NCBI GenBank assembly: GCA_035934535.1
Contig: DASYXS010000020.1
Location: 1-64,000, forward strand
DNA from: DASSJF01 sp035934535
Lineage (GTDB): Bacteria; Sysuimicrobiota; Sysuimicrobiia; Sysuimicrobiales; Segetimicrobiaceae
Length of the DNA: 64,000 bases
Direction: 5' to 3'
This document shows, piece by piece, positions 8,005 through 16,662 of the stretch; position 1 is the stretch's first letter, and every line of letters starts with the position of its first letter. The notes under the pieces were generated by a model that saw only the letters and a list, made by a program, of their open reading frames with translations, was not told the origin of the DNA and ran no database searches. Made by a program: the position numbers and the translations under genes.

Positions 8005-8854
8005 ACAGCAGGTCCACGATTAGATTGACGAGCACGAAGGTCACCGCAAACAGCAGCACCACACCCTGGATGATGGGATAGTCCCGCCGGGCGATCGCGT
8101 CGACCAGGAGGCGGCCGATCCCCGGCCATGCGAACGTCGTCTCGGTCAGAATCGCGCCCCCGATCAGCGCGCCGAACTGCAGCCCGAGGACCGTCACCAC
8201 GGGGATGAGCGCGTTGCGCAGCGCGTGACGGTAGACCACAATCGGGTCGGCCAGCCCCTTCGCCCGGGCCGTCCGGACGTAGTCCTGGCGCATGCTCTCC
8301 AACATGCTGCTCCGCGTCATCCGCTCGATGATCGCGAGGCTGAATGCCGCCAGCGTAATCGACGGCAGGATCAGGCTCTGCGGCGAGGTATCGCCGCCGG
8401 CCGGCAGCAGATGCAGCGCCACCGCGAACACGAGCATCAGCATCAGCCCGAGCCAATAGACGGGGATGCTGACGCCGGCGAGCGCGAGTACCGTCACCGC
8501 GTAGTCGGTGGCGGTGTACTGCCGGGTGCTGACCAGGATGCCCGAGGCGATACCCAGGGTCCCGGCCAGCACCGTCGCGGTCGCCGCGAGCAGCGTCGTC
8601 GGACCGAGGCGGCCGGCGATCTCGGAGACCACCGGCGCCTGGGTCACGGCGGACCGGCCGAGGTTGCCGCGGACGGCGTTCGCGACGAAGAGCGCGTACT
8701 GCACCGGAACCGGCTTGTCCAGGCCCAGCTGAACGCGGATCCGGTCGACCTCGGTCTGGTCGGCCTCGAGACCGGCCAGGACCCGCGCGGGATCTCCGGG
8801 CAGCACGCGCACCATGAAGAAAATGATGAGCGTGACCCCGAACAGGGTAGGCAC
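7970..8854 (-). CDS. DppB/OppB-type ABC transporter permease with an unusual or unresolved start
   Basis: Inner-membrane permease with the DppB pattern: a first helix, MVRVLPGDPARVLAGLEAD, LGLDKPVPVQYALF, GNLGRS, then the EAA loop YVRTARAKGLADPIVVYRHALRNAL. The first usual start codon is GTG at 8852-8854, giving 294 residues that begin inside the family's first helix. In-frame codons upstream encode the expected GGFLTFAIRRLAAAVPTLF N-terminus, but the frame holds no ATG, GTG or TTG before a stop at 8927-8929. The natural candidate is an ATC codon at 8900-8902. Either a rare start codon is used or the protein is slightly shortened. Confidence 0.88.
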   Translation of the reverse strand: MPTLFGVTLIIFFMVRVLPGDPARVLAGLEADQTEVDRIRVQLGLDKPVPVQYALFVANAVRGNLGRSAVTQAPVVSEIAGRLGPTTLLAATATVLAGTLGIASGILVSTRQYTATDYAVTVLALAGVSIPVYWLGLMLMLVFAVALHLLPAGGDTSPQSLILPSITLAAFSLAIIERMTRSSMLESMRQDYVRTARAKGLADPIVVYRHALRNALIPVVTVLGLQFGALIGGAILTETTFAWPGIGRLLVDAIARRDYPIIQGVVLLFAVTFVLVNLIVDLLYGYIDPRIRFG

Positions 8855-8940
8855 CGCCGCCGCGAGGCGGCGGATCGCAAAGGTGAGAAACCCGCCGGCG
8901 ATGGGCCGTTCCGCCGTATCCCGAAATCAGCCGGGCCGTG

Positions 8941-10548
8941 CTACTTCCACGTCGCGTAGATCGCGGCCCACTTCTCGTTCGGCGTGGTCGTGACGCCGTC
9001 GAGGTGGCTGCTCGTCACCATGTAGAAGTTCTGGCTCCACAGGAAGATCCACGGCGCGTCGTTCCAGATCAACTGCTGGGCTTCCTTATAGATGGCCTCG
9101 CGCTTCTTCGGATCGGACGTCGTCTGGCCGGCGAGCAGCAGCTCGTCCACTTTGGCGTCCTTGTAGAACGTCGGCGCGAGACCCTTCGGCGGCGCCTGTC
9201 CCGAATAGAACTGGCCGTACAGCTCGCCGTCCGCGTCGAGATATTGGGTCGCCCATCCAAGCACGAAGATCTGCATCGGCGTGCGCTCGAGCGGCGTGAC
9301 CAGCCAGCTGACGTAGGACGGCCAGTCGGTCGTCTGGATCTGCGCTTTGACCCCGACGTTGGCGAGCTGCGCCGCGACCGCCTGCGCGAACTGGTAGTCC
9401 TGGATGTAGCGGCCCGTCGGCGTGCGGAAGTTTATGGAGAATCCGCTCGGAAACCCGGCTTCCGCGAGCATCGCCTTGGCCTTGACCGGGTTGAACGGCC
9501 ACCCGCCGGATTGGACCTTCGTGTAGCCGAACAGGAAGGGCGTGGTCGGCGATTCGAGCACGGTCGCGAGGCCGAAGAGCACGCTGTGGATGATCGCCTG
9601 CTTGTTGATGGCGTAGTTCAGCGCCTGCCGGACGCGGGCGTCCTTCAACGGCCCGAACTGGTTGTTGAGGCCGATGAACACGTCGCGGTCGCTCGGGCCC
9701 TCGACGACGCGCAGGCTCGCGTCCCTGCGCAGCGCCGGCACATCCGGCGCCGGCGGCTCGAAGGCCATCTGCACGTCCCCCGCGCGCAGCATCGTCTCGC
9801 GGGTGCCGGCGTTCGGGACCACGCGGAACACGACCTCGTCGAAGTACGGCTTGCGGCCCCAGTAGTTCGGGTTGCGAACCAGGGTAATGTGATCGCCGTG
9901 GACCCACTCCTTGAACATGTAGGGTCCGGTGCCCGCGGAGAGCGGGCCCAGCGGAATCTTGTCGTTGCCGATCTTCCGGACCGCCGCCGGCGACAGAATC
10001 TCGCCCACGCCGCTCGCGATCCGGCCCAAGAGCGTCGGGCTCGGCTGCTTCAGGTGCAGCGCCACGGTGTACGGGTCCGGAGTGTCGATGCGGCTCGTGT
10101 CGATGTCCGTGAAGTAGTAGCGGTTGGGATTGCGCACCGAGGTGTCGAGCCAGCGCAGCACGTTGAACTTCACGGCCTCGGCGTTGAAGTCGGTCCCGTC
10201 CTGGAACTTGACGCCCTGGCGCAGCTTGAACGTGTAGGTCAGGCCGTCGCGGCTCACCATCCAGGAGGTCGCGAGCTGCGGCACGAGCTTCGTGTATTGC
10301 GGCTCGCCCGGCTTCACCCCGGAGCGCTCGTCGTTCGGCCAGAGGAGCGAGTCGAACATGTAGTCCACCATGTTGGCCACGGTGGTGGTGGTCTGTCCCT
10401 CCGGATCGAGTGAATCCGCGTCGATGCCGATCGCGACGTGGAGCGACGCCGGCGCCGCGGCACGGCCGCCGTTCGGAATGCCCAGCGTAAGCGCGACCGC
10501 GCACGCGACGACAAGAGCGGCGGTGCGGCAAAAACCGGTCCGCATCAT
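8941..10548 (-). CDS. ABC transporter substrate-binding protein, family 5
   Basis: Secreted solute-binding protein, 535 residues. ATG at 10546-10548 gives a signal peptide (MMRTGFCRTAALVVACAVAL, then GGRAAAPA) and is preceded by GGGGGAGGGG; the longer open frame to 10725 lacks a plausible leader. Family 5 hallmarks are GIDADSLDP near the mature N-terminus, the LVPQLATSW and TFKLRQGVKFQDGTDFNAEAV segments, SAGTGPYMFKEW and NYAINKQAII. It heads a minus-strand unit with the DppB and DppC permeases and is divergent from a MarR-type regulator. The 18-bp palindrome between them may therefore control it. Ligand unknown. Confidence 0.93.
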   Translation of the reverse strand: MMRTGFCRTAALVVACAVALTLGIPNGGRAAAPASLHVAIGIDADSLDPEGQTTTTVANMVDYMFDSLLWPNDERSGVKPGEPQYTKLVPQLATSWMVSRDGLTYTFKLRQGVKFQDGTDFNAEAVKFNVLRWLDTSVRNPNRYYFTDIDTSRIDTPDPYTVALHLKQPSPTLLGRIASGVGEILSPAAVRKIGNDKIPLGPLSAGTGPYMFKEWVHGDHITLVRNPNYWGRKPYFDEVVFRVVPNAGTRETMLRAGDVQMAFEPPAPDVPALRRDASLRVVEGPSDRDVFIGLNNQFGPLKDARVRQALNYAINKQAIIHSVLFGLATVLESPTTPFLFGYTKVQSGGWPFNPVKAKAMLAEAGFPSGFSINFRTPTGRYIQDYQFAQAVAAQLANVGVKAQIQTTDWPSYVSWLVTPLERTPMQIFVLGWATQYLDADGELYGQFYSGQAPPKGLAPTFYKDAKVDELLLAGQTTSDPKKREAIYKEAQQLIWNDAPWIFLWSQNFYMVTSSHLDGVTTTPNEKWAAIYATWK

Positions 10549-10692
10549 GAGCCCCTCCCCCTTTGGTCTGGCCGGGGCGCCAATATGCCCCACCGGCTCG
10601 GTGTTCGACCCAGCCGGCCGCCCGTTCCTGCGATCATGACGCCCGGTCCCGGAGGGACCGCCGCATGGCGTGGCATCTTGACGCGGGCCGAA

Positions 10693-10710
10693 CAAGTGTA
10701 TATACACTTG
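10693..10710. promoter_or_regulatory. 18-bp perfect palindrome, probable MarR operator
   Basis: CAAGTGTATATACACTTG is an exact inverted repeat. Its length, AT-rich centre and position beside a MarR-family gene match the usual MarR operator form. It lies five bases before the GTG at 10716 and 145 bases upstream of the divergently transcribed binding-protein gene. If the SD-supported ATG at 10665 is the true regulator start, the palindrome would instead lie inside the first codons. Confidence 0.75.
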
Positions 10711-10715
10711 ACACT

Positions 10716-11117
10716 GTGGGGCCACACGTCGACCTCTCCGTCTGTCGGGCGTGCCGCTGTCTTGCGGCGCGCCGATACGCGCGCGCCGTCACGCGACTCT
10801 TCGAGAACAAGCTGCGTCCGCACGGACTGCGGGCGACACAGTTTTCCGTCCTCGCCGCGCTCGCGCTGAAGGGGCCGACGGGGGTCACAGAGCTCGCCGG
10901 CATGCTCGGCCTTGAACGGACGACGCTGACCCGCGTCGCCGCGGTGCTCGAGCGAAACGGCTGGATCAGCGTGGGGCGCGAGGATGACGGGAGAAGACGG
11001 CCGTTTCGTCTGACCGGCGGCGGCCGGCGCAAGGTCGAGGGGGCGTTTCAGGCATGGAAGGAAGCGCAGGATCAGGCCGGTAGACGACTTGCCGGTCCCG
11101 TGCGGCAGGCAGGCTGA
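10716..11117 (+). CDS. MarR-family winged-helix transcriptional regulator
   Basis: DNA-binding repressor-type protein, 133 residues from the GTG at 10716. The family layout is clear: a helical N-terminus with VCRACRCLAARRYARAVTRL, then LRATQFSVLAALA, the recognition helix region VTELAGMLGLERTTLTRVAAVLERNGWI, the wing EDDGRRRPFRLT and a dimerising C-terminal helix. The N-terminal CRAC cysteines could be redox or ligand sensors (inference). An alternative ATG at 10665 has GGAGGG eight bases upstream and would add 17 residues. The gene is divergent from the ABC binding-protein gene, and the palindrome at 10693-10710 suggests it regulates itself and that transporter. Confidence 0.88.
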   Translation: MGPHVDLSVCRACRCLAARRYARAVTRLFENKLRPHGLRATQFSVLAALALKGPTGVTELAGMLGLERTTLTRVAAVLERNGWISVGREDDGRRRPFRLTGGGRRKVEGAFQAWKEAQDQAGRRLAGPVRQAG

Positions 11118-11164
11118 GACTCGCGGCCGCGGAAAGCGGCGCCGCGATTCGAGAGGAGCGAGCG

Positions 11165-12280
11165 ATGAGCCAGGTACGGGTATTGGTCGGCACACGCAAG
11201 GGGGCGTTCATTCTGACGTCCGACGGCCGGCGCAGCCGCTGGGACGTTGCCGGGCCGCATTTCGCGGGCTGGGAGATCTACCACGTCAAGGGCTCGCCCG
11301 CCGATTCGAACCGGCTGTACGCGTCGCAGTCGAGCGGCTGGTTCGGGCAGCAGATCCAGCGCTCCGACGACGGGGGCAAGACCTGGGAGCCGGTCGGCAA
11401 CCAGTTCACCTACGCCGGCGCCACGGGCACGCATCAGTGGTACGACGGCACCCAGCATCCGTGGGAGTTCAAGCGCGTGTGGCATCTCGAACCGTCGCTT
11501 GCGGATCCGGAGACCGTCTACGCGGGGGTCGAGGACGCCGCGCTCTTCCGCTCGACCGACGGCGGCAAGACCTGGGACGAGCTGCCCGGCCTGCGCGGCC
11601 ACGGGTCCGGACCCAACTGGATGCCCGGCGCGGGCGGAATGTGTCTCCACACCATCCTGCTGGATCCGAGCGATCGAAACCGGATGTACATCGCGATCTC
11701 CGCGGCCGGCGTCTTCCGCAGCGACGACGGGGCCGAGACCTGGCGGCCGGCGAACCGCGGGCTGCGCTCGGAGCAGATGCCCAATCCGACCGGGGAGGTC
11801 GGCCACTGCGTGCACCGGATCGCGATGCACCCGTCCCGGCCGCGCACGCTGTTCATGCAGAAGCACTGGGACGTGATGCGCAGCGACGACGGCGCCGACT
11901 CCTGGCACGAGGTCAGCGGCAACCTGCCGACCGACTTCGGGTTCGTCATCGACGTGCACGCCCACGAGCCGCAGACGGCGTACGTAATCCCGATCAAGAG
12001 CGACTCCGAGCATTTCCCGCCGGACGGGAAGCTGCGGGTCTACCGCAGCCGGACCGGCGGCAACGAGTGGGAGGCGCTGACGAAGGGCCTGCCCCAGCAG
12101 GACTGCTACGTCAACGTGCTGCGGGACGCGATGGCCGTCGACTCGCTCGACGCGTGCGGCCTCTACTTCGGCACGACCGGCGGGCAGGTGTACGCGTCGG
12201 CGGACGCCGGCGACAGTTGGGCGCCGATCGTGCGCGATCTGCCGGCCGTGCTCTCCGTCGAGGTGCAAACGCTGGCGTGA
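11165..12280 (+). CDS. BNR/Asp-box (sialidase- or VPS10-like) beta-propeller protein
   Basis: Cytoplasmic-looking protein of 371 residues with no signal peptide (MSQVRVLVGTRKGAFIL). It contains repeated Asp-box turns of the form S-x-D-x-G-x-T/S-W: SDDGGKTWEP, STDGGKTWDE, SDDGAETWRP, SDDGADSWHE and SADAGDSWAP. This shows a multi-bladed beta-propeller like exo-sialidases and sortilin-type domains. No convincing sialidase arginine triad or FRIP motif was identified, so enzymatic activity is not claimed. An SD-like GAGAGGAGCGAGCG precedes the ATG. Its TGA overlaps the GTG start of a MoaD-like protein, so the two are translationally coupled. Confidence 0.85.
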   Translation: MSQVRVLVGTRKGAFILTSDGRRSRWDVAGPHFAGWEIYHVKGSPADSNRLYASQSSGWFGQQIQRSDDGGKTWEPVGNQFTYAGATGTHQWYDGTQHPWEFKRVWHLEPSLADPETVYAGVEDAALFRSTDGGKTWDELPGLRGHGSGPNWMPGAGGMCLHTILLDPSDRNRMYIAISAAGVFRSDDGAETWRPANRGLRSEQMPNPTGEVGHCVHRIAMHPSRPRTLFMQKHWDVMRSDDGADSWHEVSGNLPTDFGFVIDVHAHEPQTAYVIPIKSDSEHFPPDGKLRVYRSRTGGNEWEALTKGLPQQDCYVNVLRDAMAVDSLDACGLYFGTTGGQVYASADAGDSWAPIVRDLPAVLSVEVQTLA

Positions 12281-12573
12281 TCCGCGTCGTCCTGCCGCAA
12301 CATTTGCGCACGCTCGCGAAAACCGAGCGTGAGGTCGCGCTCGACGTCCGGGGCCCGGTCACGCAGCGATCGGTCCTCGACGCCCTCGAAGCGCGCTACC
12401 CGGTGCTGCGTGGCACGGTCCGCGACCACGTCACGCAGCAGCGCCGGCCGCTCGTCCGGTTCTTCGCCTGCGAGCGTGATCTGTCGCACGAGCCGCCGGA
12501 CGTCCCGCTCCCCGACGCGGTCGCCTCCGGCGACGAGCCCTTGCTGATCGTGGGGGCCATCGCGGGAGGGTAG
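12277..12573 (+). CDS. MoaD/ThiS-family ubiquitin-like sulphur-carrier protein
   Basis: Small beta-grasp protein (98 residues) starting VIRVVLPQHLRTLAKT and ending in the diagnostic C-terminal Gly-Gly (VGAIAGG), which in the family is adenylated and thiocarboxylated to carry sulphur for molybdopterin, thiamin or other pathways. The GTG start overlaps the TGA of the beta-propeller gene (GTGA), indicating coupled translation. No moaE, thiG or E1-like moeB gene lies nearby, so the sulphur acceptor is unknown. Length is slightly above the 80-90 residues of classical MoaD. Confidence 0.85.
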   Translation: MIRVVLPQHLRTLAKTEREVALDVRGPVTQRSVLDALEARYPVLRGTVRDHVTQQRRPLVRFFACERDLSHEPPDVPLPDAVASGDEPLLIVGAIAGG

Positions 12574-12630
12574 TGCGGCACGCGGCCGCGGTCAAGAGGA
12601 AACCGCGGCGGACCCGCCGGAGATAGCCCC

Positions 12631-13638
12631 GTGGACCGGCGGCCGCTCGGGAAGACCGGCCTCTCCGTGTCGGCACTCGGCTTCGGCTGCGGCGCGGTGG
12701 GCGGGCTCATGGTGCGCGGCGGCCACACCGAGCAGACGACGGCGGTGGCCCGGGCGCTCGACGCGGGCGTGACCTACTTCGACACGGCGCCGAGCTACGG
12801 GGACGGCCGGTCCGAAGAAAACCTCGGCCGTGTGCTGCGCGAACTCGGCGTGTGGCGCGATGTCGTCGTCGGTACGAAAGTTCGCCTCAGACCGTCCGAC
12901 CTCGACGATCCCGCCGAGGCGATTCAGCGCTCGTGCGAGGCCAGCCTGCGCCGGCTCGGACACGACTACGTAGATCTGCTGCAGCTCCACAATCCCATCG
13001 CCGAAAGCCGCGAGGCCGCGGCGTCGGTCCGGGGCAGCAGCGGGGCCATCGAGATCGAGACCGTCTGCGGCGCGGCCGCGGACGGGATGCGCAGGCTCGT
13101 TTCCCGCGGCCTCGTTCGCCAGGTCGGGATCACCGGCCTCGGCCAGACGGCGGCCGTGCACGCCGCGGTGACCTCCGGCACGTTCGCCACGACGCAGGCC
13201 TACTTCAACGCGTTGAATCCGAGCGGCGCGTATCCCGGCGCCGCGGGCGGTGAACAGGACTTCGCGGGCCTCATCGGCGCGGCCGCCGCATCCGGCGTGG
13301 GCACGATCGCGATTCGCGTCATGGCCGCGGGGGCGCTGTCGGCGCAGGCGGGCCGGCATGCCAACGCCGGAGATCCCGGACCGCAGTTGGCCGCGGGCGC
13401 CGAATACAGACGCGACGTCGAGCGGGCCGCGGCGATCCGCCGGCTCGCCGCGGACCTCGGGCACGACGGCCCGATGGAACTGGCCCTCCGCTTCGCCCTC
13501 GCGACGCCGGGCCTCTCAACCGTTCTCGTGGGCTATTCCGACCGCGGGCAGCTCGAAGACGCCCTGCGGTGGACGGAGCGCGGACCGGTCCCCGGTGATG
13601 TCGCCGCCCGCGTCGTGGACCTGGCGCGCGCGTCGTAG
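12631..13638 (+). CDS. Aldo/keto reductase
   Basis: NAD(P)H-dependent (beta/alpha)8-barrel oxidoreductase, 335 residues. The catalytic tetrad is visible: Asp51 in YFDTAPSYG, Tyr56, Lys83 in VGTKVR and His120 in VDLLQLHNP. The N-terminus MDRRPLGKTGLSVSALGFGCG is characteristic. GTG start at 12631 has GGAG ten bases upstream. The gene follows the MoaD-like gene after 57 bases and could share its transcript. A putative inserted stretch around residues 130-160 (AASVRGSSG...) is longer than in short family members. Substrate not predictable. Confidence 0.9.
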   Translation: MDRRPLGKTGLSVSALGFGCGAVGGLMVRGGHTEQTTAVARALDAGVTYFDTAPSYGDGRSEENLGRVLRELGVWRDVVVGTKVRLRPSDLDDPAEAIQRSCEASLRRLGHDYVDLLQLHNPIAESREAAASVRGSSGAIEIETVCGAAADGMRRLVSRGLVRQVGITGLGQTAAVHAAVTSGTFATTQAYFNALNPSGAYPGAAGGEQDFAGLIGAAAASGVGTIAIRVMAAGALSAQAGRHANAGDPGPQLAAGAEYRRDVERAAAIRRLAADLGHDGPMELALRFALATPGLSTVLVGYSDRGQLEDALRWTERGPVPGDVAARVVDLARAS

Positions 13639-13671
13639 TTTCATCCTTTGCTCGACGCGTTGGGGGACAGC

Positions 13672-13785
13672 GTGAACGCCGACAGCATCGTGGTGATTCA
13701 AGATTTCCCGGTTATGTACGTGGCGGGCAAAGCGGGCACCCCTATCGGCGAACAAGCGACCTGGAGGCTCACATCCTGGAAGTGA
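13672..13785 (+). CDS. Possible 37-residue ORF or gene remnant
   Basis: GTG-started frame reading VNADSIVVIQDFPVMYVAGK and 17 further residues to a stop at 13783-13785; the same frame is open back to the aldo/keto reductase stop. The composition looks protein-like rather than random and differs from high-GC shadow frames, but the product is too short to assign. It could be the N-terminus of a decayed gene. No clear ribosome-binding site. It fills most of the 160-base gap before the convergent prenyltransferase gene. Confidence 0.3.
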   Translation: MNADSIVVIQDFPVMYVAGKAGTPIGEQATWRLTSWK

Positions 13786-13798
13786 GCCGTAGCCGTAT

Positions 13799-14839
13799 TT
13801 AGCGAGGGCCCACGCCGCGCACGAGCGCGCCGAGCGCGAGCCCGGCAATGTACACCCACCCGAACAGGCGATTGTGCACGAGCGAGACCCGATGGTACCA
13901 GAGCGGCCAGCCGACGTAGCCCGGCGGGGGCGCATCCGGCTTCGGCAAGGCCGTCACCCGCAGCGCGCGGACCGCACGCGGGAGGGCGACGGCGACCAGC
14001 GCCGCGAACGGGGTGATCCCCCGCGTCGCGATGAGGACCGCGACGACCGCGTACATCGCCACGATCACCGCGCGGTTGAGTGCGCGCGCCCGCCGGTCCC
14101 CGAGGACGACCGGCAGAGTCCGCTGGCCGTGGGCCCGGTCGAAGGCCGCCTGGTCGATGTGTTTGCCGACGAGGATGGACATGACGCCGAGGCCGTACGG
14201 GATCGACGCCCAAAAGGCCGGCCCGGACAGCCGGCCGGTGATCACGAAGTACCCGCCGCCCACCATGAGCGGCCCCCACACGAGAAACGCCGCGATCTCT
14301 CCCATGCCGACGGCCTTGAGCGGCGTCGGCGCCGCGTCGTAGAGATACATCAGGAGCAGGCCGGCCGCGGCAAACCCCAACGCGACCGGGCCGCGCGTCG
14401 TCCAGAAATACACGATGATCGCCGCCCCGACGGCGGCGAGGATCCCGAGTCCGGCGAGCAGGCTCCTCGCGTCGAGCACGCCGCTCGCGATCGGGTGGAT
14501 CGTGTACCGGAGGCGCGGCGAATCCGGCGTGTCGTGGCCCCGCCGGTAGCCGAAGTAATCGTTGCTGAGGTTGCTGATCGCGTGCGCGGTGACGAAGCCG
14601 ATGAGGACCAGCAGAAACGCGACGGCGTCGAAGCGCCCGTCCGCGGCGGCGAGCAGTCCCGCGATGATCGCCGCCTGGGCGGAGATGACGAGAATGACGC
14701 TGCGGGCGGAAAAGAGGAACCCCGCGACCGGGTCCAGCGCCGCGCGCGCTTCAGCGTGAGGCGGATAGAAGCCCACGAACGTCCGCAGCCATAGCCGCGG
14801 TCCGCGACTCACGGTTGCGTTGGGTGCTCGTCCGGCCAT
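13799..14839 (-). CDS. UbiA-family prenyltransferase (MenA-like)
   Basis: Polytopic membrane enzyme, 346 residues, that attaches a polyprenyl chain to an aromatic or related acceptor; the closest pattern is 1,4-dihydroxy-2-naphthoate prenyltransferase of menaquinone synthesis. The first Mg-diphosphate motif region is SNDYFGYRRGHDTPDSPR (near residues 85-105) and the second is VGKHIDQAAFDRAHGQRTLPVVLG. About eight or nine hydrophobic helices follow a charged N-terminus. Other UbiA acceptors (haem O, ubiquinone or archaeal-type lipids) cannot be excluded. No other men genes are nearby. It is convergent with the upstream reductase gene. Confidence 0.85.
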   Translation of the reverse strand: MAGRAPNATVSRGPRLWLRTFVGFYPPHAEARAALDPVAGFLFSARSVILVISAQAAIIAGLLAAADGRFDAVAFLLVLIGFVTAHAISNLSNDYFGYRRGHDTPDSPRLRYTIHPIASGVLDARSLLAGLGILAAVGAAIIVYFWTTRGPVALGFAAAGLLLMYLYDAAPTPLKAVGMGEIAAFLVWGPLMVGGGYFVITGRLSGPAFWASIPYGLGVMSILVGKHIDQAAFDRAHGQRTLPVVLGDRRARALNRAVIVAMYAVVAVLIATRGITPFAALVAVALPRAVRALRVTALPKPDAPPPGYVGWPLWYHRVSLVHNRLFGWVYIAGLALGALVRGVGPR

Positions 14840-14919
14840 TAGTACACCGCCCCGATCAAAGTGCCTTCAGAAACATTCCGCGTCCGAGCCCGGCGAGAAC
14901 AAGGTCCGGTGTCCGCCAC

Positions 14920-16296
14920 CTACGGCGCTCCCGCGGGAATCAACGCCGCCACCAGATCGTCGAGGCGGGGGAGGTCTTCCAGCGAGGCGAGGAGCGCAAG
15001 GGCCCGATCGGCCTGGACGCGCGGGAGCACCTGCCGGGCGCAGTCGCGGAACTTGGCGTGCAGCTCGCCGGCGGCCAGCGGATTCTGGTGCGCCCCGCGC
15101 GGATAGTCCACCCGCTTTTCCAATATTGCCCCGCCCCGGCGGCGGATCTTGACCACCACGTATCCTTCCTCGATCGCGTTGAATTCCACGGGGATGCCGG
15201 GATCCTCGATCGGACGCACGGCCCGAAGCAACGCCTGCGCCTCGGGCCGCTGCACCATCTCGTCGGTGAACGTGTCGAGCGCGACCCGGCCGTCCAGGAC
15301 CGCCGCGGCCACCACGTACGGCAGGCTGAACTTCCCTTCCAGCCCCGTGCGGGGACGATCCCGCGTCACCGCGGCGAGGCCCCCGGGCGGCACCACGACT
15401 TCCGCCCCTTCGACGTCCGCGCCCCGCAGCTCGTGTTCCCGCGCGAGGTCGAGCACGGCGTCGGCGGCACGGTGCGTCGCGTAGCAGCACGGGTACCGCT
15501 TCACGTTCATCCCGGGCGAGACCACATCGTACGGGTTGCCGAGCGTCTCGCGGATGCCGTCGATCGCCGCCTCGCCGTGCGAGAACATCGCGAAGTAGCC
15601 GAGCGGCGCCTCCAGAATCGTCGTGTCGCCGGTCATGCCCTTGCGCGCCAGGCGCGCCGCGAGAACCCCGCAGCGCGCCGCGTGTCCGGGATGGAACGGC
15701 TTCGTCATGGTGCCGAAGTTCTGCCGGCTGCCCGATGCCTCGGAAACCGCGATCGCCAGCGCGTGCTGCAGCGCCTCCGGCGAGAGTCCCATCAGTTTGC
15801 CGGCCGCCATGGCCGCCCCGAGGGTCCCGAGCGTGGACGTCGCATGCCACCCGACCCGGTAGTGCGCGTTTCCCATCGCCCGGCCGAGCTTCGTCATCAC
15901 CTCGACGCCGATCACGTAGGCCTCAAGCAGGCGGCGGCCGGAGGCGCCCGTGCCCTGCGCCGCCGCGAGCGCGGCCGGCAGCATGACCACGCTCGGGTGG
16001 CCGATCACCGACGGACTGACGTCGTCGTAGTCGAGCGCGTGTCCGCTCACCCCGTTGACGAACGCCGCGCCCTCCATCGAGGTGCGAAGCCGCGCGCCGA
16101 GCCGGTCGGCAACCGGAGACGCGCCTTCCTCGGCGACCGCGTCGGCGACGATACGCGTCACCGGCTCCCCAGCACCGGCGAGGATAACGGCCACCGTATC
16201 GATGATCGCCGATTTGCCCGCATCCAGCACGGCCGCCGGGGCCTCGTCGATCGAGGCCCGCGCGACCCAGTCCGCCGCGTCCCGCGTGAGTCCCAT
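14920..16296 (-). CDS. MmgE/PrpD family protein
   Basis: Cytoplasmic protein of 458 residues in the family that includes 2-methylcitrate dehydratase (PrpD) and cis-aconitate decarboxylase. The family pattern is clear: VLDAGKSAIIDTVAVILAGAGEP near the N-terminus, FVNGVSGHALDYDDV (the conserved HALDYDD active-site region), GWHATSTLGTLGAAMAAGKLMGL, QNFGTMTKPFHPGHAARCGVLAA and KRYPCCYATHRAADAVLDL. The ATG at 16296 has GGAGGATCGT directly upstream; the longer frame to 16461 overlaps a small membrane-protein gene and is rejected. No prpB/prpC lies nearby, so propionate metabolism is not implied; substrate unknown. Confidence 0.9.
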   Translation of the reverse strand: MGLTRDAADWVARASIDEAPAAVLDAGKSAIIDTVAVILAGAGEPVTRIVADAVAEEGASPVADRLGARLRTSMEGAAFVNGVSGHALDYDDVSPSVIGHPSVVMLPAALAAAQGTGASGRRLLEAYVIGVEVMTKLGRAMGNAHYRVGWHATSTLGTLGAAMAAGKLMGLSPEALQHALAIAVSEASGSRQNFGTMTKPFHPGHAARCGVLAARLARKGMTGDTTILEAPLGYFAMFSHGEAAIDGIRETLGNPYDVVSPGMNVKRYPCCYATHRAADAVLDLAREHELRGADVEGAEVVVPPGGLAAVTRDRPRTGLEGKFSLPYVVAAAVLDGRVALDTFTDEMVQRPEAQALLRAVRPIEDPGIPVEFNAIEEGYVVVKIRRRGGAILEKRVDYPRGAHQNPLAAGELHAKFRDCARQVLPRVQADRALALLASLEDLPRLDDLVAALIPAGAP

Positions 16297-16325
16297 ACGA
16301 TCCTCCGTTCGCGACCTTCCGCTGT

Positions 16326-16514
16326 TTATGCCGCCGGCCGCCGGGCGCCGTCGAGAAACAGCGCCAGCCCCGCGAGTCCGAGGAGCGCGCCGGTCACCAT
16401 CCAGAACCGCGACCCGGTCATGAAGCTTCCCGGCAGCACGCGGATGCCTTGAAGAAACCAAACTCCGCCGGAGGCGACCATGATCACCCCGAGCACAGCC
16501 TCTGCCCTACGCAT
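16326..16514 (-). CDS. Small two-helix membrane protein of unknown function
   Basis: 62-residue protein with two membrane segments (about 6-24, VLGVIMVASGGVWFLQGI; about 38-55) joined by a short loop containing RVLPGSFMTGSRFW. This looks like a commonly conserved small inner-membrane protein rather than noise. The function is unknown. It lies 29 bases upstream of the MmgE/PrpD gene on the same strand and may be cotranscribed with it. Confidence 0.65.
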   Translation of the reverse strand: MRRAEAVLGVIMVASGGVWFLQGIRVLPGSFMTGSRFWMVTGALLGLAGLALFLDGARRPAA

Positions 16515-16662
16515 TCCCGCATCTCCTTCTTCGTTCGATGGGATATACGCGTCCCGAGCGGCTTTCCCATCTCGCCGCGGCCTGCCTTGATCTTAGCGGA
16601 CGGGGAGACTACGCCGCGGCTGGGGAACCAAGATCCGTGACTTTCTTGACGAGGTGAGGCCG

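Noticed and set aside
10665..10715. N-terminal extension of the MarR protein from ATG 10665
   Set aside because: It has a good Shine-Dalgarno sequence, but the extra residues are not family-like and would place the 18-bp palindrome inside the coding sequence; kept only as an alternative.
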